From: Salvator merianae
Taxonomy: Eukaryota > Chordata > Lepidosauria > Squamata > Teiidae
Assembly: GCA_003586115.2 (NCBI GenBank)
Contig: QVOM02000034.1
Location: forward strand, 142,476,048-142,540,047
DNA length: 64,000 nucleotides
Direction: 5' to 3'
Position numbers and translations under genes: made by a program. Position 1 is the stretch's first letter, and every line of letters starts with the position of its first letter. The notes under the pieces were generated by a model. It was not told where the DNA came from, ran no database searches, and worked only from the letters and a program-made list of their open reading frames with translations. This document shows, piece by piece, positions 35,347-48,020 of the stretch.

Positions 35347-37310
35347 AACCATAGCTTTGACTATAAGGACCTGTGTTGGCAAGGTTTGTCCAGGTTTTCC
35401 ATAGCATTCTTTCCAAGGAGCAAGCATCTTTTAATTTCATGGCTGCAATCACCATCTGCAATGATCTTTATGCTCATGAGAATAAAATTTGACACTGTTT
35501 CCATTTCTTCTCTCTCTCTTTGCCAGGAAATAATGGGACTAGATGTCATGATCTTAGTTTTTTATTGTTGAGCTTCAAGCCAGCTTTTGCACTCTTCTCT
35601 TTCACACTCACCAAGAAATTCCTTAATTCTTCTCCACTTTCTTTCTGCTATCAGAGTGGTATTATCTGTGTGAGGTTGTTAATTTTCTCCTGGCAATCTT
35701 AATTCTGACGTTTTTTTCATCCAGCCTGCCATTTTGCATGATGTGCTCAACATATAAGTTACATAAATAGCGTAACAATATACAGTCTTGTCATACTCAT
35801 TTCCCAGTCTTGAACCAAACAGTTCTAACTGTTGCTTCTTGATCCACATACAAGTTCCTCAGGAGACAAGAATGATGGTAGGGTACTCCCATCTCTTTAA
35901 GAACTTGCCACAGTTTGTTGTATCCCACACAGTTGAAAGCTTTAGCATAGTCAGTGAAGTAGATGTTTTTCTAGAACTCCCTTGCTTTCTCCATAATCTG
36001 TGAATGTTGGCAATTTGATCTCTAGTTCTCTGTCTCTTTGAAAACCGGTTTGCATTTCTGGTAGTTCTCAGTTCACATATTGCTAAAGCCTAACTTGCAG
36101 AATCTTGAGCATAACCTTGGTGGTGTGTGAAATGAGTACAATTCTTTGGTAATTTGAACATTGTTTGCCATCGCTTTTTTGGGAGATTTGAATGTAAATT
36201 GACCTTTTCCAATCCTACAGTATATCACTGTTGAGTTTTCCAAATTTGCTGCCACATGAGTGCAGCACTTTACCAGTATGATTTTTTAGGGTTTTAAATA
36301 GTTTAGCTGGAATTCCAATGCCTCTGTTAACCTTGTTGTTAGTTATGCTTCATAAGACCCACCTGACTTCACTTTCCAAAATGTCTGGCTCTAGGTTGGT
36401 GATCACACCAACATGGGTATCAGTAATGTTAAGATCTTTCTTGTATATTTCTTCTGTGTATTCTTGCCACCGCTTCTTAATCTCTTTTACTTCTGTACAA
36501 CCATTTTTGTCTTTTATCATGCCCAGTTTGCATGAAATGTTCCCTTAATGTCTCCAATTTTGTTGAAGACATCTTTTGTCCTTCACATTCTGTTGTTTTC
36601 TTCTATTTTTTGCATTACTCATTGAAGAAGAACTTTTCTGGAAATCTGCATTCAGTTGTGTATAATATTCTCTCTTTACCCTGTCTTTTTCTTTTCTTTT
36701 CTGTGTTCTTCAGCTATCTGTAAACCTTCTTCAGACAACCATTTTGTCTTCTTTTCCTTTGGAACGTTTTTGTTGCTTTCTTATTTGCAGTGTCACAAAC
36801 CTCTGTCCACAGTTCTTCAGGCACTCTGTCTACCATATCTAATCCCTTAAATCTCCACTACATATTCATAAGGGATATTATTTATTTTATCTTATCTGTA
36901 TGTTCTAGTGGTTTTCCCCACTTTCTTCAATTTAGGACTGAATTTTGTAATAAGAAGCTCATAATCTGAGCCACAGTCTGCTCCAGGTCTTGTGTTTATG
37001 GACTTTATAGAACTTCTCCATCTTTGTCAGTGAAGTATACAATTGATCTGATTTTGTATTGACCGTCAAGTGATGTCCATGTGTAGTGTCACCATCTGGG
37101 CTGTCGATAAAGAGTGTTTGCTATGATCAAGATTCTGGAGTGATGTGTCATTTTCTTCTCCAATGGATCACCTTTTGTCAGAACTCTTCACTATGACCTA
37201 CCCATCTTGGGTGGCCCTGCACAGCATAGGTCATAGATTCATTGAACTATGCAAGCCCCTCCACCAGAACAAGGTAGTGAGCCATGAAGGTGGGATGCAG
37301 CTATAGAAAT
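35347..37310 (-). mobile_element. BovB (RTE) LINE, internally deleted and 3'-truncated
   Basis: Minus strand, 5' to 3'. At 37310-37150 there is a block like the BovB 5' UTR (AGAGTTCTGACAAAAGGTG, TCCATTGGAGAAG). From about 37130 to 36920 comes the end of the endonuclease domain (ANTLYRQP, YTWTSLDGQYK). Degraded reverse transcriptase follows, then METVSNFILMSIKIIADGDC and EIKRCLLLGKNAMENLD at 35549-35361. The start of the endonuclease region is missing and the 3' end is cut at about 35347. Many stops. BovB is abundant in squamates. Confidence 0.75.
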
Positions 37311-39301
37311 GACCTAATACAAAGTAGACATTCAAAGAAACTCATTCAAATGGGAAGATCAGTCTTACATTCAGTAAAGAAGGACTTAGACTGCTGTTCA
37401 GCACTGTCATGTGAAAGATACAATTTCCCACCCAAGTGTTGTAGTTCCCCAGCCCTTTGAATGTTTTTGGCTAACTCCTAGTAGTCCTTACAGTCAGTGG
37501 TCTAGGGTGATGAGTGTTGTATTATTCAAAGTGTAACTGCCATTGGGCAAGAGTGGCTTTTTGTAACCAAAGAAGTTACAGAAACCAATACCGTGCTGGG
37601 AAGCTGGCTCTGGTGTGTTTGGTTTGGCTGGCTACTGTGCTCAGAATATATGACTGTATTATGTGCAGTCCCCCCATAACCACACTGTATCATTTAGAAA
37701 ACCCAACTTGCTTTCTTTGCTAGGAGCACATACCTTTCTAACAGCACTCTAGGTAGTCCCACAACATCTGGAAGGCACAAGCTTCAGAAATGTTGTTCTA
37801 AATACTTATCCAGTTGTCCATGAATTTCAGGATCTGAATTAAGATAATATACCTGGTTCAGTCTCTTTTCATTTTATTCCAAACCTGCTTTGAAAACCCA
37901 GATTCAAATTAGCATTAATGTTGTTCATGTTCTTTCTATTTTCTGAATCCTTATTTAGACCGTCTTTTGAAAGTGCATAAGCTTATTTCTTGCTGCACAT
38001 TAAAATACATAAGCAAAAGAATAATAGAAATGGAATCCAAGGACATGGAGAAATGCTGAAAATAAATAAATAAGCAATGACTGTCTGGTAATACTTTATT
38101 TCACAGATCTGGGAGAGCATGGAATAGGAATAATGAAATCTCACTATAAATAAATAAGATGATATACTTCCAGAAATCTTTGGGGGCATATCATCCACAA
38201 ACTTGGCAGATGATTTATGCCAACATGCTGCCTCACCCCCCCCCAGATTTCAAATTTTAAATACTGCAGTCCTGGGATGTAGTGTGTTGGGAGCAAAGAA
38301 GGATAATATATAACCCCCCTAAACTCCTAGTTAGGAAATCTTTTTATAGCGTTTGTGAAAAATTGTACTTCTATCCTAAACGCTTTATTGGCTCAATTCC
38401 CTGGCTGCTTCTATGACTGCCAGTGGTGGTCCTAGAAACAGAGATGACGAAATGAGCTGGAGAAGTCATCCTGCTCTGTCCTAAGCTCATTCAAGTTGCT
38501 TAAGGACTTAAGTACAGCCCCAAACCTGCACCTGCTAAACGCAGGCACGTGTAACTCAAAGCTGTTTTGTTTTTTTGTGATAGAAGTGGCCCTTTTCTAG
38601 GCCTGAAGTTCACCAGTATCTGTCTTGCATTGAAAATCATCTTAGTGGGGCTTTCAACAGATATATTAAATCTGATGGTTGCTAAAGTTTGGTGAAACTA
38701 TGACATATAGTAGTAGAGTAAATAGTAGTTTGTATATCTTTGTCAGTTTAATGTAAATGCTTTGGAACTTTGATGGCAGATAGCAAACTGATATTTTCCA
38801 CAATGTGGTTAGATTCTACTGCAACCCAAATAGTAGAAAAGACAAAGCACTATCAAATACTATATTGCCTTATTTTCTTTTCTAAATAAAATTTATGATA
38901 CCCACACTCCCCAAATCCCTAAATTAGAAATTTAGAACTTAGCAAAAATATACAATAATATCAACATAAAGATTGTTTTCACTTCTATTCCATCAAGTCA
39001 ACCTAGAAGGTCCAATGAGAGATTGGTACATGTTTGGAATCTAAATTACTGTCAATATATAAAATAAATTTCACCATGGCAAATTCGGCCAACTACATTC
39101 TTACTCTTCCAATTTTCTGACTGATTCAAAAGTAGGGTTCCAGATATTAAGAAACTTGTTTTAGATATATGTTTTATAAATTTGTGTTATATTTATATAC
39201 TCTTCTTTAGTGTTTTCTTATTAAGCACAGTATCCAGGGAAGTGCTACTTAACATATAATATGCATTTTTTTTTCATAGTGGATGACTAAAAAGAAATGG
39301 T

Positions 39302-39520
39302 TTTATTTTATTTATTTATTTATTTATATTCCACCTTTCACCCAAAGGTCCCAGAGTGGGTAACAACAATAAAAAGATAAAGATCATAAAACACCATAAA
39401 ACATATTTAAAATAAACATTGCCTCCCTCCCTAGCAGGATAACACGTAGCGGAAGCTAACCCATCAAAGGCCTGAGTGAAGAGGTATGTTTTAACCAGGC
39501 ACCAAAAGACATACAAAATT
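39302..39520 (-). mobile_element. L2-like LINE 3' end
   Basis: Minus strand ends in (AAAT)n at 39303-39328 after the complement of TATTCCACCTTTCACCC. CTGAGTGAAGAGGTATGTTT (39472 on), seen as its complement, is part of the same 3' UTR type. Confidence 0.6.
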
Positions 39521-39624
39521 TGTGCCTAGTGTATCTCCAGAACAATGCTGTTCTTGTGTATCACTGACCCTAGCACACCTGAAAGAGGTGGGACTGGAAC
39601 TACAAGACTTGATGGAGAAAACAT

Positions 39625-39682
39625 GAATATTCTTGAATATCCTTTAATATTCTTGAATATCCTTTAATATTCTGAATATTAT
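39625..39682 (+). repeat. Short tandem repeat, about 20-bp AT-rich unit
   Basis: TTCTTGAATATCCTTTAATA occurs in two and a half tandem copies. Confidence 0.75.
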
Positions 39683-40479
39683 TTGTTTTCTTTCTAAGAA
39701 AATGTGAATTGGATCTGGACCATGGCTCTTTAGCTGTCCACAGCTAGTAGCATCTGGGAGTGGCTGTAGATACTCCTGGATGCTGTGGACCCAGAGAAGT
39801 GTAGACATACTTACCTAGTGAGCATCTCCCCCCTCATTAAAGGGGAAGAGTAAACAGGCCACAAGAGTGCATCCACCGTCCTTGTAATAGCTGTGTTGTT
39901 CCTATGCCACTTGATCCTCCAAGGACTGAAAATATCTGGCTTTTGATCATGATTCCAGTCTGCCAGAGGACCAGTCAGTGTGGAAATGGAGGCAGGTAAG
40001 TCTCCTCTTCCCTCCACATATTTCAACATGGAAAGGAAGGTGAACTTAGCCATCCTCAGGGTAGTTTTTGAAGACTCCCAGGGTAACTGGACCAGCACAG
40101 GACCAGCCTGTATGCAAGTCTGTCTGGTCAGCCTGTGTGTTTCCACATGGGTAATCTTTATGGCTGTATGGATACAGCCTAAGAATGATAAAATAGAATG
40201 TTTTCAAGTACCTATGCTTTGTCCATCAGTGCTCCAAGACAACTGCAGCTACCATTTTGCACTCCAACATAGCATGGAATTGGAGTTTCTACTTTCTCTG
40301 AGCTTACAACAATGTGCCCTTTAACACAGTTCTTCATGTTAGTTGCCAGAAAAAAACATTATAGCCGTAATGCTGCTTACTTTCTGGACTGTATTCCCTC
40401 TGGTGTTACATTTGCTTAGGTGTGCACTACAGACCTGTCTCTTTACTCAGGTATACCATGTATGAATGAGTATTTGTTT

Positions 40480-40560
40480 TAACATATTTTAACTTTGTTT
40501 TTATGTTTATATTGTAAACTGTTTTGAGATTCTGAAAGGAAGAAGTGGTTTGTAGAAGTT

Positions 40561-40597
<37 letters not shown>

Positions 40598-40600
40598 GCA
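40480..40600 (+). mobile_element. L2-like LINE 3' tail with (AAAT)n
   Basis: TTTATATTGTAAACTGTTTTGAGATTCTG, a GGTTTGTAGAAGTTTTAA block, then nine AAAT units at 40561-40597. Confidence 0.65.
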
Positions 40601-40894
40601 TAATGCAATAAAAGCCATGTGCTTAAGAGTCATATACTAGATAAACCTTAGTTGCATTGAAGTTAATAAGAAAGTCATTGGTATGTTAGAGATGTAGGCC
40701 AACATAATTTGTTCTTCTGAAATCAATATGTAGAGTGAAAGGCATCCATTAAAACTAAAACAGTTCTGAATTTTGAGATGTACTTTGGTATCCCTTGGTA
40801 CATAAAAAATGCAAGTAGAAACTACTTGCAAAAGTGGATTACATTAGACAAAATCAATACTATATATGTATGTATATATGCAAAATGTGCCTAA

Positions 40895-41058
40895 TACAGT
40901 TTTTATCTTTTTATTATGGTTTTTGTCTTTTTATCTTTTTATTATGGTTTTTGTTGTTTTATCTTTTTATTATGGTTTTTGTCTCTTTATTATTGGAACC
41001 CACCCTTTGACCTTTGGTGGGCTATAAATATTCAAGTAAGTAAATAAATAAATAACCT
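40895..41058 (+). mobile_element. LINE 3' tail with internal about 30-bp tandem repeat
   Basis: TTTTTATTATGGTTTTTGT recurs three times between 40905 and 40985. It is followed by CCCACCCTTTGACCTTTGG and GGCTATAAATATTCAAGTAA, then (AAAT)n, so the tandem array sits within an L2-type 3' UTR. Confidence 0.6.
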
Positions 41059-42599
41059 TCATATGGATTTTAAAAATAATAGGGAAATGGGATGAACTAA
41101 CTTAACATTGGAGAAATAAGAAACAAATCAAAACCAAATCCATCAGATTCACCCAATTTCATTTCATCGGGACCTGTGCTTGGCTTCCTTAGTCTGGATC
41201 AAATCTTGCATATTTTTAAAGATGACAATTCTGGAGGCTGGAAGACAATAGGAAACAAAGTCATCTGGAATTTTGTTCTTGGATACATTTGCTGCCATCC
41301 GTCTCTAGCTTAAAACCAGATCATTTCTTTCTACCTGAATATTTTCAGTTTCAGCACACCAGGGTAGTTCCAAATTCTGATGTGTAGTTAAAGCAATCAC
41401 ATCTTCCCTATTTTGCACACAGGACTTCTATCTGTACTTCTAACTGTGATGTAGTAAGATTTCATGGGACATCTCCTGCGAGTTCATTCATTCTATGCAT
41501 TCATTTATTCCTGAGTTTACTTTTGTTTCTCCTTCTCTTCCTTTGTCTTTCCCTCTCCACATGCATGCGTGCAATGCTACATGCCCATGCATACAGGCAT
41601 ATGCGTGGGCACCCACACGTCATATACAATATTTCAATAGTCTAGAAAAATTGCCACTTTCACAATGGCCGAAATTTTCTTCCCACATTTAATAAAATTC
41701 TACCAAATTAGAAAGGCAAGTAGAGAAGGTCAAACTGCCCAAAGGAAGAAGTTGTTATCATTTCATCTCAGTCACTGAAGTTCAATTAGTTTAGAGCAAT
41801 ATTTTTAAGGAACAAGTTTGGTTCCTGCCAAATCTCCTGTGGACTGTGTGGCATGTTGCTAGACTTGCATAGCTTGGGTGTCATAAATCAGCGTGACAGC
41901 AGCTAACACTGAGGTTGAACTTATTCTAACATCTTTGTCTAGGGAACAAAGGGGCACAGCAGGATTGATGCCTTTCTTGCCCTTTGGCAGCAGGTCCGAT
42001 TCTTCCTTTTTAAAATCTTACATTTACAGGGATGCATTTATAAACTATTTTTAAAATTATGCCAACACTCTGTGTGAATATCGCTCTGGTTGTTGGCATT
42101 ACACATAAGTTGTGATATAGCAAGAGACTAAAGCATTGTGCTTTTGCTGAAGTTCATTTACTCACTCGAGTCATATTAGCCATAACTGCAGTCTTAAGAG
42201 GCAATCTTTATTTACAGAGACAAGCAGCTCACTCTGAGAAGGATTTTCTGTGTGTCTTTTCCTGCCATTCTGCAAGGATTGCCAGTGCCAATTACAGCTG
42301 TCATCCTCCCTAACCACTGGCCATGCTGATAACAATTATAGCAACTGGAGGCCAGCACCATCTAAAACACCATATTAGCTATCCCAGCTTGGTAGAATGG
42401 CAGAGTTCATTGAAGATCATTCTTTTGCATATGTTTTTGTGGCTAATGGTAGTAAGGCCAGTTGATGGTCCAGCTGCACAAGTTGAGTAGACTTAAGAGA
42501 TACAACTTTCACAACCCCTAGGATTCAGCTTCTAATTCAATAGCCCCTCTTCTCTTCAGCTTCTAATTCTTCAACTTCCTTCCAAATTTATATCCAGCT

Positions 42600-42880
42600 T
42601 ACTGACAGATTGAGTTGCGAATTACATAGTGATGGCAACGCTGTGCCATCTCTGGAAGGCAGCTTCTAGCAGCTTTATATAGATGTTAAACAGCGTGAAA
42701 GAAGGCAGAATCCTGCAGGATCCCCTAAAGGTTCTGTCATGGAATCAAGCAGAAGTTCTCCCAGCACCACTGTCTTGTCACAGCAAACCCTGCTGAGTCA
42801 GTCTAGCTGGAGTCTTGGTAAATAGTCTCAAAAGTTGCTGACACATCAAGGAGCAGTAGCAATAAAAGTCACCCACAAGG
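42600..42880 (-). mobile_element. L2 LINE reverse-transcriptase fragment
   Basis: TATATAGATGTTAAACAGCG, GAATCCTGCAGGATCCCC and GCTGACACATCAAGGAGCAG correspond, in order, to the antisense of the L2 reverse transcriptase as seen also at 60.7 kb. No frame survives. Confidence 0.6.
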
Positions 42881-43639
42881 ATGAACAGAGCTATTTCAGT
42901 TTCATACTGAGTGTGAAGCCAGGGTTAAATAAATCTGGAATCTAGTGCATCCAGTTACATATGCATCCAAGTAGACTCTGATAATCCAAATGGAAGTGTA
43001 CCATAATAGAAAAAAGCAGGAAAAATGATATTCAGCTGTGCCAAAATTCCTGTAGGCAATGTCACATGGACTAATATTTTATCTGATGATTAGTGTTTAC
43101 TAAAGTATTAAACTTTCTCCACAATCCTTATGAGAAAGTAACCCCCATTGGTCTGGCTTCAATCTAACTGTACATCCAAATGTACACGCTTCTCAAATGA
43201 CTTTAGTTCTAATAACATGGAACTGCTAAGGATGATTATTTCTGTTCTCATCTTTAGGTTCAGATATCTACTTGCTTTGCTTTCTCAGTACGGGCTCGAG
43301 GATTAAAGACTCAATAATAAATTTGTGATGCATAACAGTAGCAGATATAATAGTTCTGGTAGAAGATCCCACCATGTTAACAATACTGAAAATGAGCTTT
43401 CAATTCTGCTCAGCACCGGATCTCGCAAAGTATATTTTCTGTGAGTGCACAGTAATAGGATAGCTGTAACGATGCCCTGGTGTCCTATGATTGTTTTGAA
43501 AATGGCTTTGGAATATTATCCTTGTGTAAATAAAACTAATTTGGCAATTCTGCTATAAAGAAAATAAAAACTTAATTTGATAGTGGAGAGGTCAACAAGA
43601 GCTTGAGAATCATAGAGAGGGAAGTGTTTGTGCTGAAAA

Positions 43640-43746
43640 ATGATGATGGTGGTGGTGGTGGTAGTAATAATAATAATAATAATAAATAATAATAAGAATA
43701 AGAATAAGAATAATAATAAGAATAATAATAAGAATAATAATAGAAG
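43640..43746. repeat. Compound microsatellite (GGT)n(AAT)n(AAGAAT)n
   Basis: Consecutive runs of GGT, AAT/ATA and AATAAG units. The long frames on both strands are artefacts. Confidence 0.9.
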
Positions 43747-44689
43747 GAGGATAACCACAGGAGGATTTGAAAGTTATTGCAGTAACTGGTGAAACAGAAC
43801 TGGCAGGGTGATGAGGTTGGGGCAGAACTCCTGATATTATTTGTGTGAAACTGTGGCAACTGTTGCATACATGGCATGACATGCGATACCCTGGGTTGGG
43901 TTATTGCTTCAGCCCAGGAGCAGGGTAAAGGACTATCTGCATGGACCATGCGCCCTCGTCTGTGCAAATTGCAACAAAAGTTTTCAGTCCTGGGTCATGA
44001 TGCAAAGCACATAAATAGCCCATGCAGCAGCAGGGCATTTTCAGCAGTTTGCATCTTGGGGCCACTCAGGTAGGTCAACAGAGTATCCGCATGTGGGTCA
44101 CCCAGCATCCTAGGGATCAAGATCCAGTTCTGCATTGTCAAAGGTGAGTCCCCGCTCAGAGCTCTAACCCTCACCTTCTGTTCCCGCCATTGGATTTTGC
44201 AAATGGCTACTGAATTTATGTACATATTTCTTAAAGCAACATAGTGCTTGTGGATGTCAAGTCCTTTCTTCATACTGTTGTAAGAATGAAAGCCTATTTG
44301 AACAAAATGCCACATTGGAGGCATGGCAGGTTTCTAGCCTGCTGTGGTATTTGCCCTTGGACTGGAAATTCCCTGCCTTCTTTCTTCAACAAGCAGCACA
44401 CACTGCGAATCTTTTTTTTTTTTTTAATTGTAGTTTAAAAAGAAAACAAACTGTTAGCAACAGTAAAATGATTAGGTACTTGAAGCAGTAACCCTGATCC
44501 TCTGATAAGACTGATGCATCCAATATGTGCTGCAACTGTGAAAGACAAAAGATAAAAAAATGCATCAGCCAAATTTACACGCACACAAGGTCATAAAAGA
44601 TTTAATGTGACCAGCTGCACTTTATTTACTCTATAGTTACTCATGGATGAACTCAGTGCCTTATTTCCAGCAATGTAGTTTTCTCCACT

Positions 44690-45085
44690 TTTCCCAGGCA
44701 GGCAAATGTCTTAGGACCCAAATATCTGCTGGAGTGCTTCTTCCCATACAGGCCCACTTGTCAACTGATCAGACCCTCCAAGAAATACTATCTCTCTATG
44801 AGGTTGCTGGCATACTGACTAGAGACAGGGCTTTCTCTGTGGTGGCCTCCAAACTCTGGACTAATTTTCCTCCAGGGATTTCTTTTCCACAAGGCTTTGG
44901 CTAGTTAGACCTAGTGAGATCTCCCTCTTATACCATTATTTTTAAATTGGACTCTGTTTTTATGTCTTATGTTCTACTGTATTTCTCTTGTAGTTTAATT
45001 GTTTTATTATACTGTTGTACCCATTATTGTTCATCGCCCTGACACTTAGGTGTAGGATGGTGTAAAAATCAATACAATACAGTGC
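44690..45085 (+). mobile_element. L2-like LINE: last codons and 3' UTR
   Basis: GACAGGGCTTTCTCTGTGGT then CCTCCAAACTCTGGACTAAT matches the end of the L2 ORF (the region equivalent to DRAFSVVASKLWN). It is followed by TTTTATGTCTTATGTTCTAC and an end with CACTTAGGTGTAGGATGG. Frame DRAFSVVASKLWTNFPP is visible at about 44824-44874. Confidence 0.65.
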
Positions 45086-45187
45086 AATGCCAAAAGGAGA
45101 AAGGGAGAGGGAGCCTGCAGTCACTTCATCTGAACTTAACTCTACCCCATGGGCATTGTGCTCTCCTGAAACTTGCAGGCTGATCTC

Positions 45188-45251
45188 CTCTCTATGTTAG
45201 CCAGATATGACCAATCATAATGATCATATGGTCATAATGACCATAGAGAGA
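45188..45251. repeat. Long imperfect hairpin
   Basis: TCTCTATG (45190-45197 area) pairs with CATAGAGA at 45242-45249, and ATGACCA pairs with TGGTCAT inside, with AT-rich sequence between. Part of an unclassified, probably MITE-derived stretch. Confidence 0.5.
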
Positions 45252-46867
45252 TAGGGATGCCATCAGACCAGTGGACCCTTGGGAATCACCCTGATCATTA
45301 TAGAAGAGATGTGTGTGTCTCCTCTCTGATCAGATCAGTTTCTCTTCACTTTCCAACATGCAACACTTATTCCACAGTTTTGAGGAACACTCCCCCTTCC
45401 CTTCACAGCAAGCAGAAGCACAACTTTAGATCCCATATTTGTGCTCTTTCCACAAGCCTATTGTTTGTGACTTGTGCTCCCACAAACACTTCCTTAGAAT
45501 TTCGTAAGTATCCACATGCCCACAAATGCTGCAAATTCTTGCTTTAGATTAGTTCCATCGTATCCAGGAAAAAAGAGTTTAGCCTGATTTATGAATGATG
45601 GGGTACTTTGAAAGGAAATAGCTGTGTCCTTGGAAGCACTGACTTGGGGTTACCCAGTTTCATATACAGGCTGGCATCCAGTTAGTGCCCTGATGGAAGG
45701 GAAAGCTTTTTGCCACTCCTCCCACCTGTGCCATGCTCCTCAAGCTCTCTTAACATCAACTTCAGAGAAGTGGGTGTCTCTTGAAAACAAGATGGAGGGA
45801 GGTGGCTGGGAGGGTGGAAACTTTAGGTGAAAGGGAAAAGTAAGGAAAATTGGAAAATTTCTTCCTATTTTCTTTAATCAGCAAGCTGGTCTCTGGATGA
45901 AAAACATTCCTAGGCATCTAAGAGGTCCATTTCAATTTCAACTCATAATAATCAAGAATAGTTAGAGGATCCTGTCTTCCAGGGTTTAAAATTCATGATC
46001 TATTTTGGTACTTGGTCTAAAAAGCCAAAAATTGAAATGACTTTTTTTTTTTGCCATCCTGAGATCTCACTCTGTGATGAGTGAAAACTAATAGGCATAG
46101 TTCCTCAAGTAGCTGGCTCTATGAATGTGACATATTTCTAAGTCGTCAGCATTAGGCAGAGAATCTCATTAAAAGTTTAGAACCTAATCCCCAATTACAG
46201 CTTAGAGTAGTTGTCAAATGTCATAGCCATGTCTGAGGTGTCCTGGAAATAATTTATCTATAGAGAGGCAGCAATTTGGTGGCATAATGGCCAAAAATTC
46301 ATTGCACATAATAATATTGAGACCTTTTACTGTCGTTGCTAGTTCATCATGCCTGGGCTTTTAGAATGTTACTACAGGTTTTCATTTCCTTGAACTAACT
46401 TTCATGTTGAAGTCATGTAATGTGGGTGGGAAGAAGAATTCTCATTTATTTCTGAAGCACTCTCATCTATTTCTTCTTACAAAAATTAAAGATAGGCAGG
46501 AATATGATCCCTTAACTGTTAATCTTATATTTCCTTGTTAAGCTTAAGAACTTTTTTTAAAAGTTGCTACTCATTTGCCATGCCCCAGAACCTTGAAAAT
46601 GGAGAAGATTCTTATTCTCTTAAATAAGAGAATCCCCCTGAAGGGTTGTGGTATATACTGAACATTTTACCACCTGCAGTAGGAAAGGTAGAAACTCTCT
46701 GTTGTGTCTTATGGCTTACTTTTATTCTTCAAGTATGACAAAATATCAAGGTAAAAGAAATCTATTATTGAAGCTCATGTCCATATTTTTTGTACTTTAT
46801 ATAGGCAGTTCCAAATTTTTGCAAATCACATACTGCATGTTATTTATTCCTTTTCCCTTCCTTCCCA

Positions 46868-46905
46868 CTTCCTTTCTTTCTTTCTTTCTTGCTTTCTTTC
46901 TTGCA
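46868..46905. repeat. (CTTT)n microsatellite
   Basis: About nine CTTT units with two CTTG interruptions. Confidence 0.85.
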
Positions 46906-48020
46906 TTTCTCAGAACACATTTTCTAATCTTCATTGCACTTCAGTGCACCCTTAATAACTTGTGTAAAAAACTGGAAAGCGATTTTATGTCCGTGTGTGG
47001 TAGATAGCAGCACTGAAGCTGACAAAAAGCAATGTGTCTTCCAAATGAGCAATTGGCTAGTGTGATATTTAAATTGAAACCCTGTTGATATGGGGACCTG
47101 AAAGTGTGGTGGTGTGACTGAGTGCAAACATACAAGCTGATATTCAGCATACCAATGTGTGCTCTCAGATATGCAGTAACAGCTAAATATTTGACAAGGG
47201 ATATGAGGAAGTCTTGATCACTGAAGTCATTGCATATCACCTAGAAATCTGCAAAAGCCTTTGGTATAATGCAGACAAGCTGAAGCATCACCCATTTGAT
47301 CATTGCATGCAAATAAAGGATCAGCTATTAACTTGGTTTTGAAAACTGATTTTTTTTATTTAACTGTGACTTCACTATAGTTTGAGACAGAAAACATGCG
47401 TACATTTTATGAATTATGAAGAGACAGAGAGGAAGAAGAAAAATGTGCTCTGACTGTTTTATTTATGAGTTGCCTATTGAAATGACATGCATCAAATTTT
47501 GCATATGCTACAGTGATTTGTTATCTAATGTGTGAGTATATTATATTTTACATTATTCTGTATGGTCTACCCTTGCCTATTATGCTCTCTTTTTCCTTAG
47601 CTGACAAGAATGGAGAAATGTACTTCACAGAAACCTTCTGTTTTTTGCAAGATTTTGGGTGGTGTCCTTTAGAAACCATTCTTAAGAACTATCACACAAT
47701 GTGCTGTAGTAGATTGTGAAAACTCTTGTAATTTTTTTGTGTGGGAGAGGGCTAAACCTGTGAAATTCAGAAGACAAGATTCTGAGTAATTTGAAAATTT
47801 TACTCCGGAAAGTGACCTTTGTTGTATGTGCAGTTATGCAGAAGTGTTAAAATTTACAAATAGGGTGTGCGATATGTAGAATTAAGTTACTTCAGTGAAA
47901 TAAATTTTCTGTAACTTATAGAACATGATCCAGCTAAAGTTAAGCATATTAAATTTCCACTGCTTCTAACAGAAGAAATCTACTTCTTATGCACACTTTG
48001 TCTTAGCATACTGAGAATAA

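Noticed and set aside
39950..39998. A frame with CQRTSQCGNGGR next to a GTAAGT-like site, resembling a thrombospondin repeat exon end
   Set aside because: The upstream frame has no WxxW or further cysteines in register and no acceptor, and the stretch looks like MITE-derived sequence. The motif is probably chance.
43516..43967. Tyr/Ile/Leu-rich frames on the minus strand that look like membrane segments
   Set aside because: Translation of a compound trinucleotide microsatellite.
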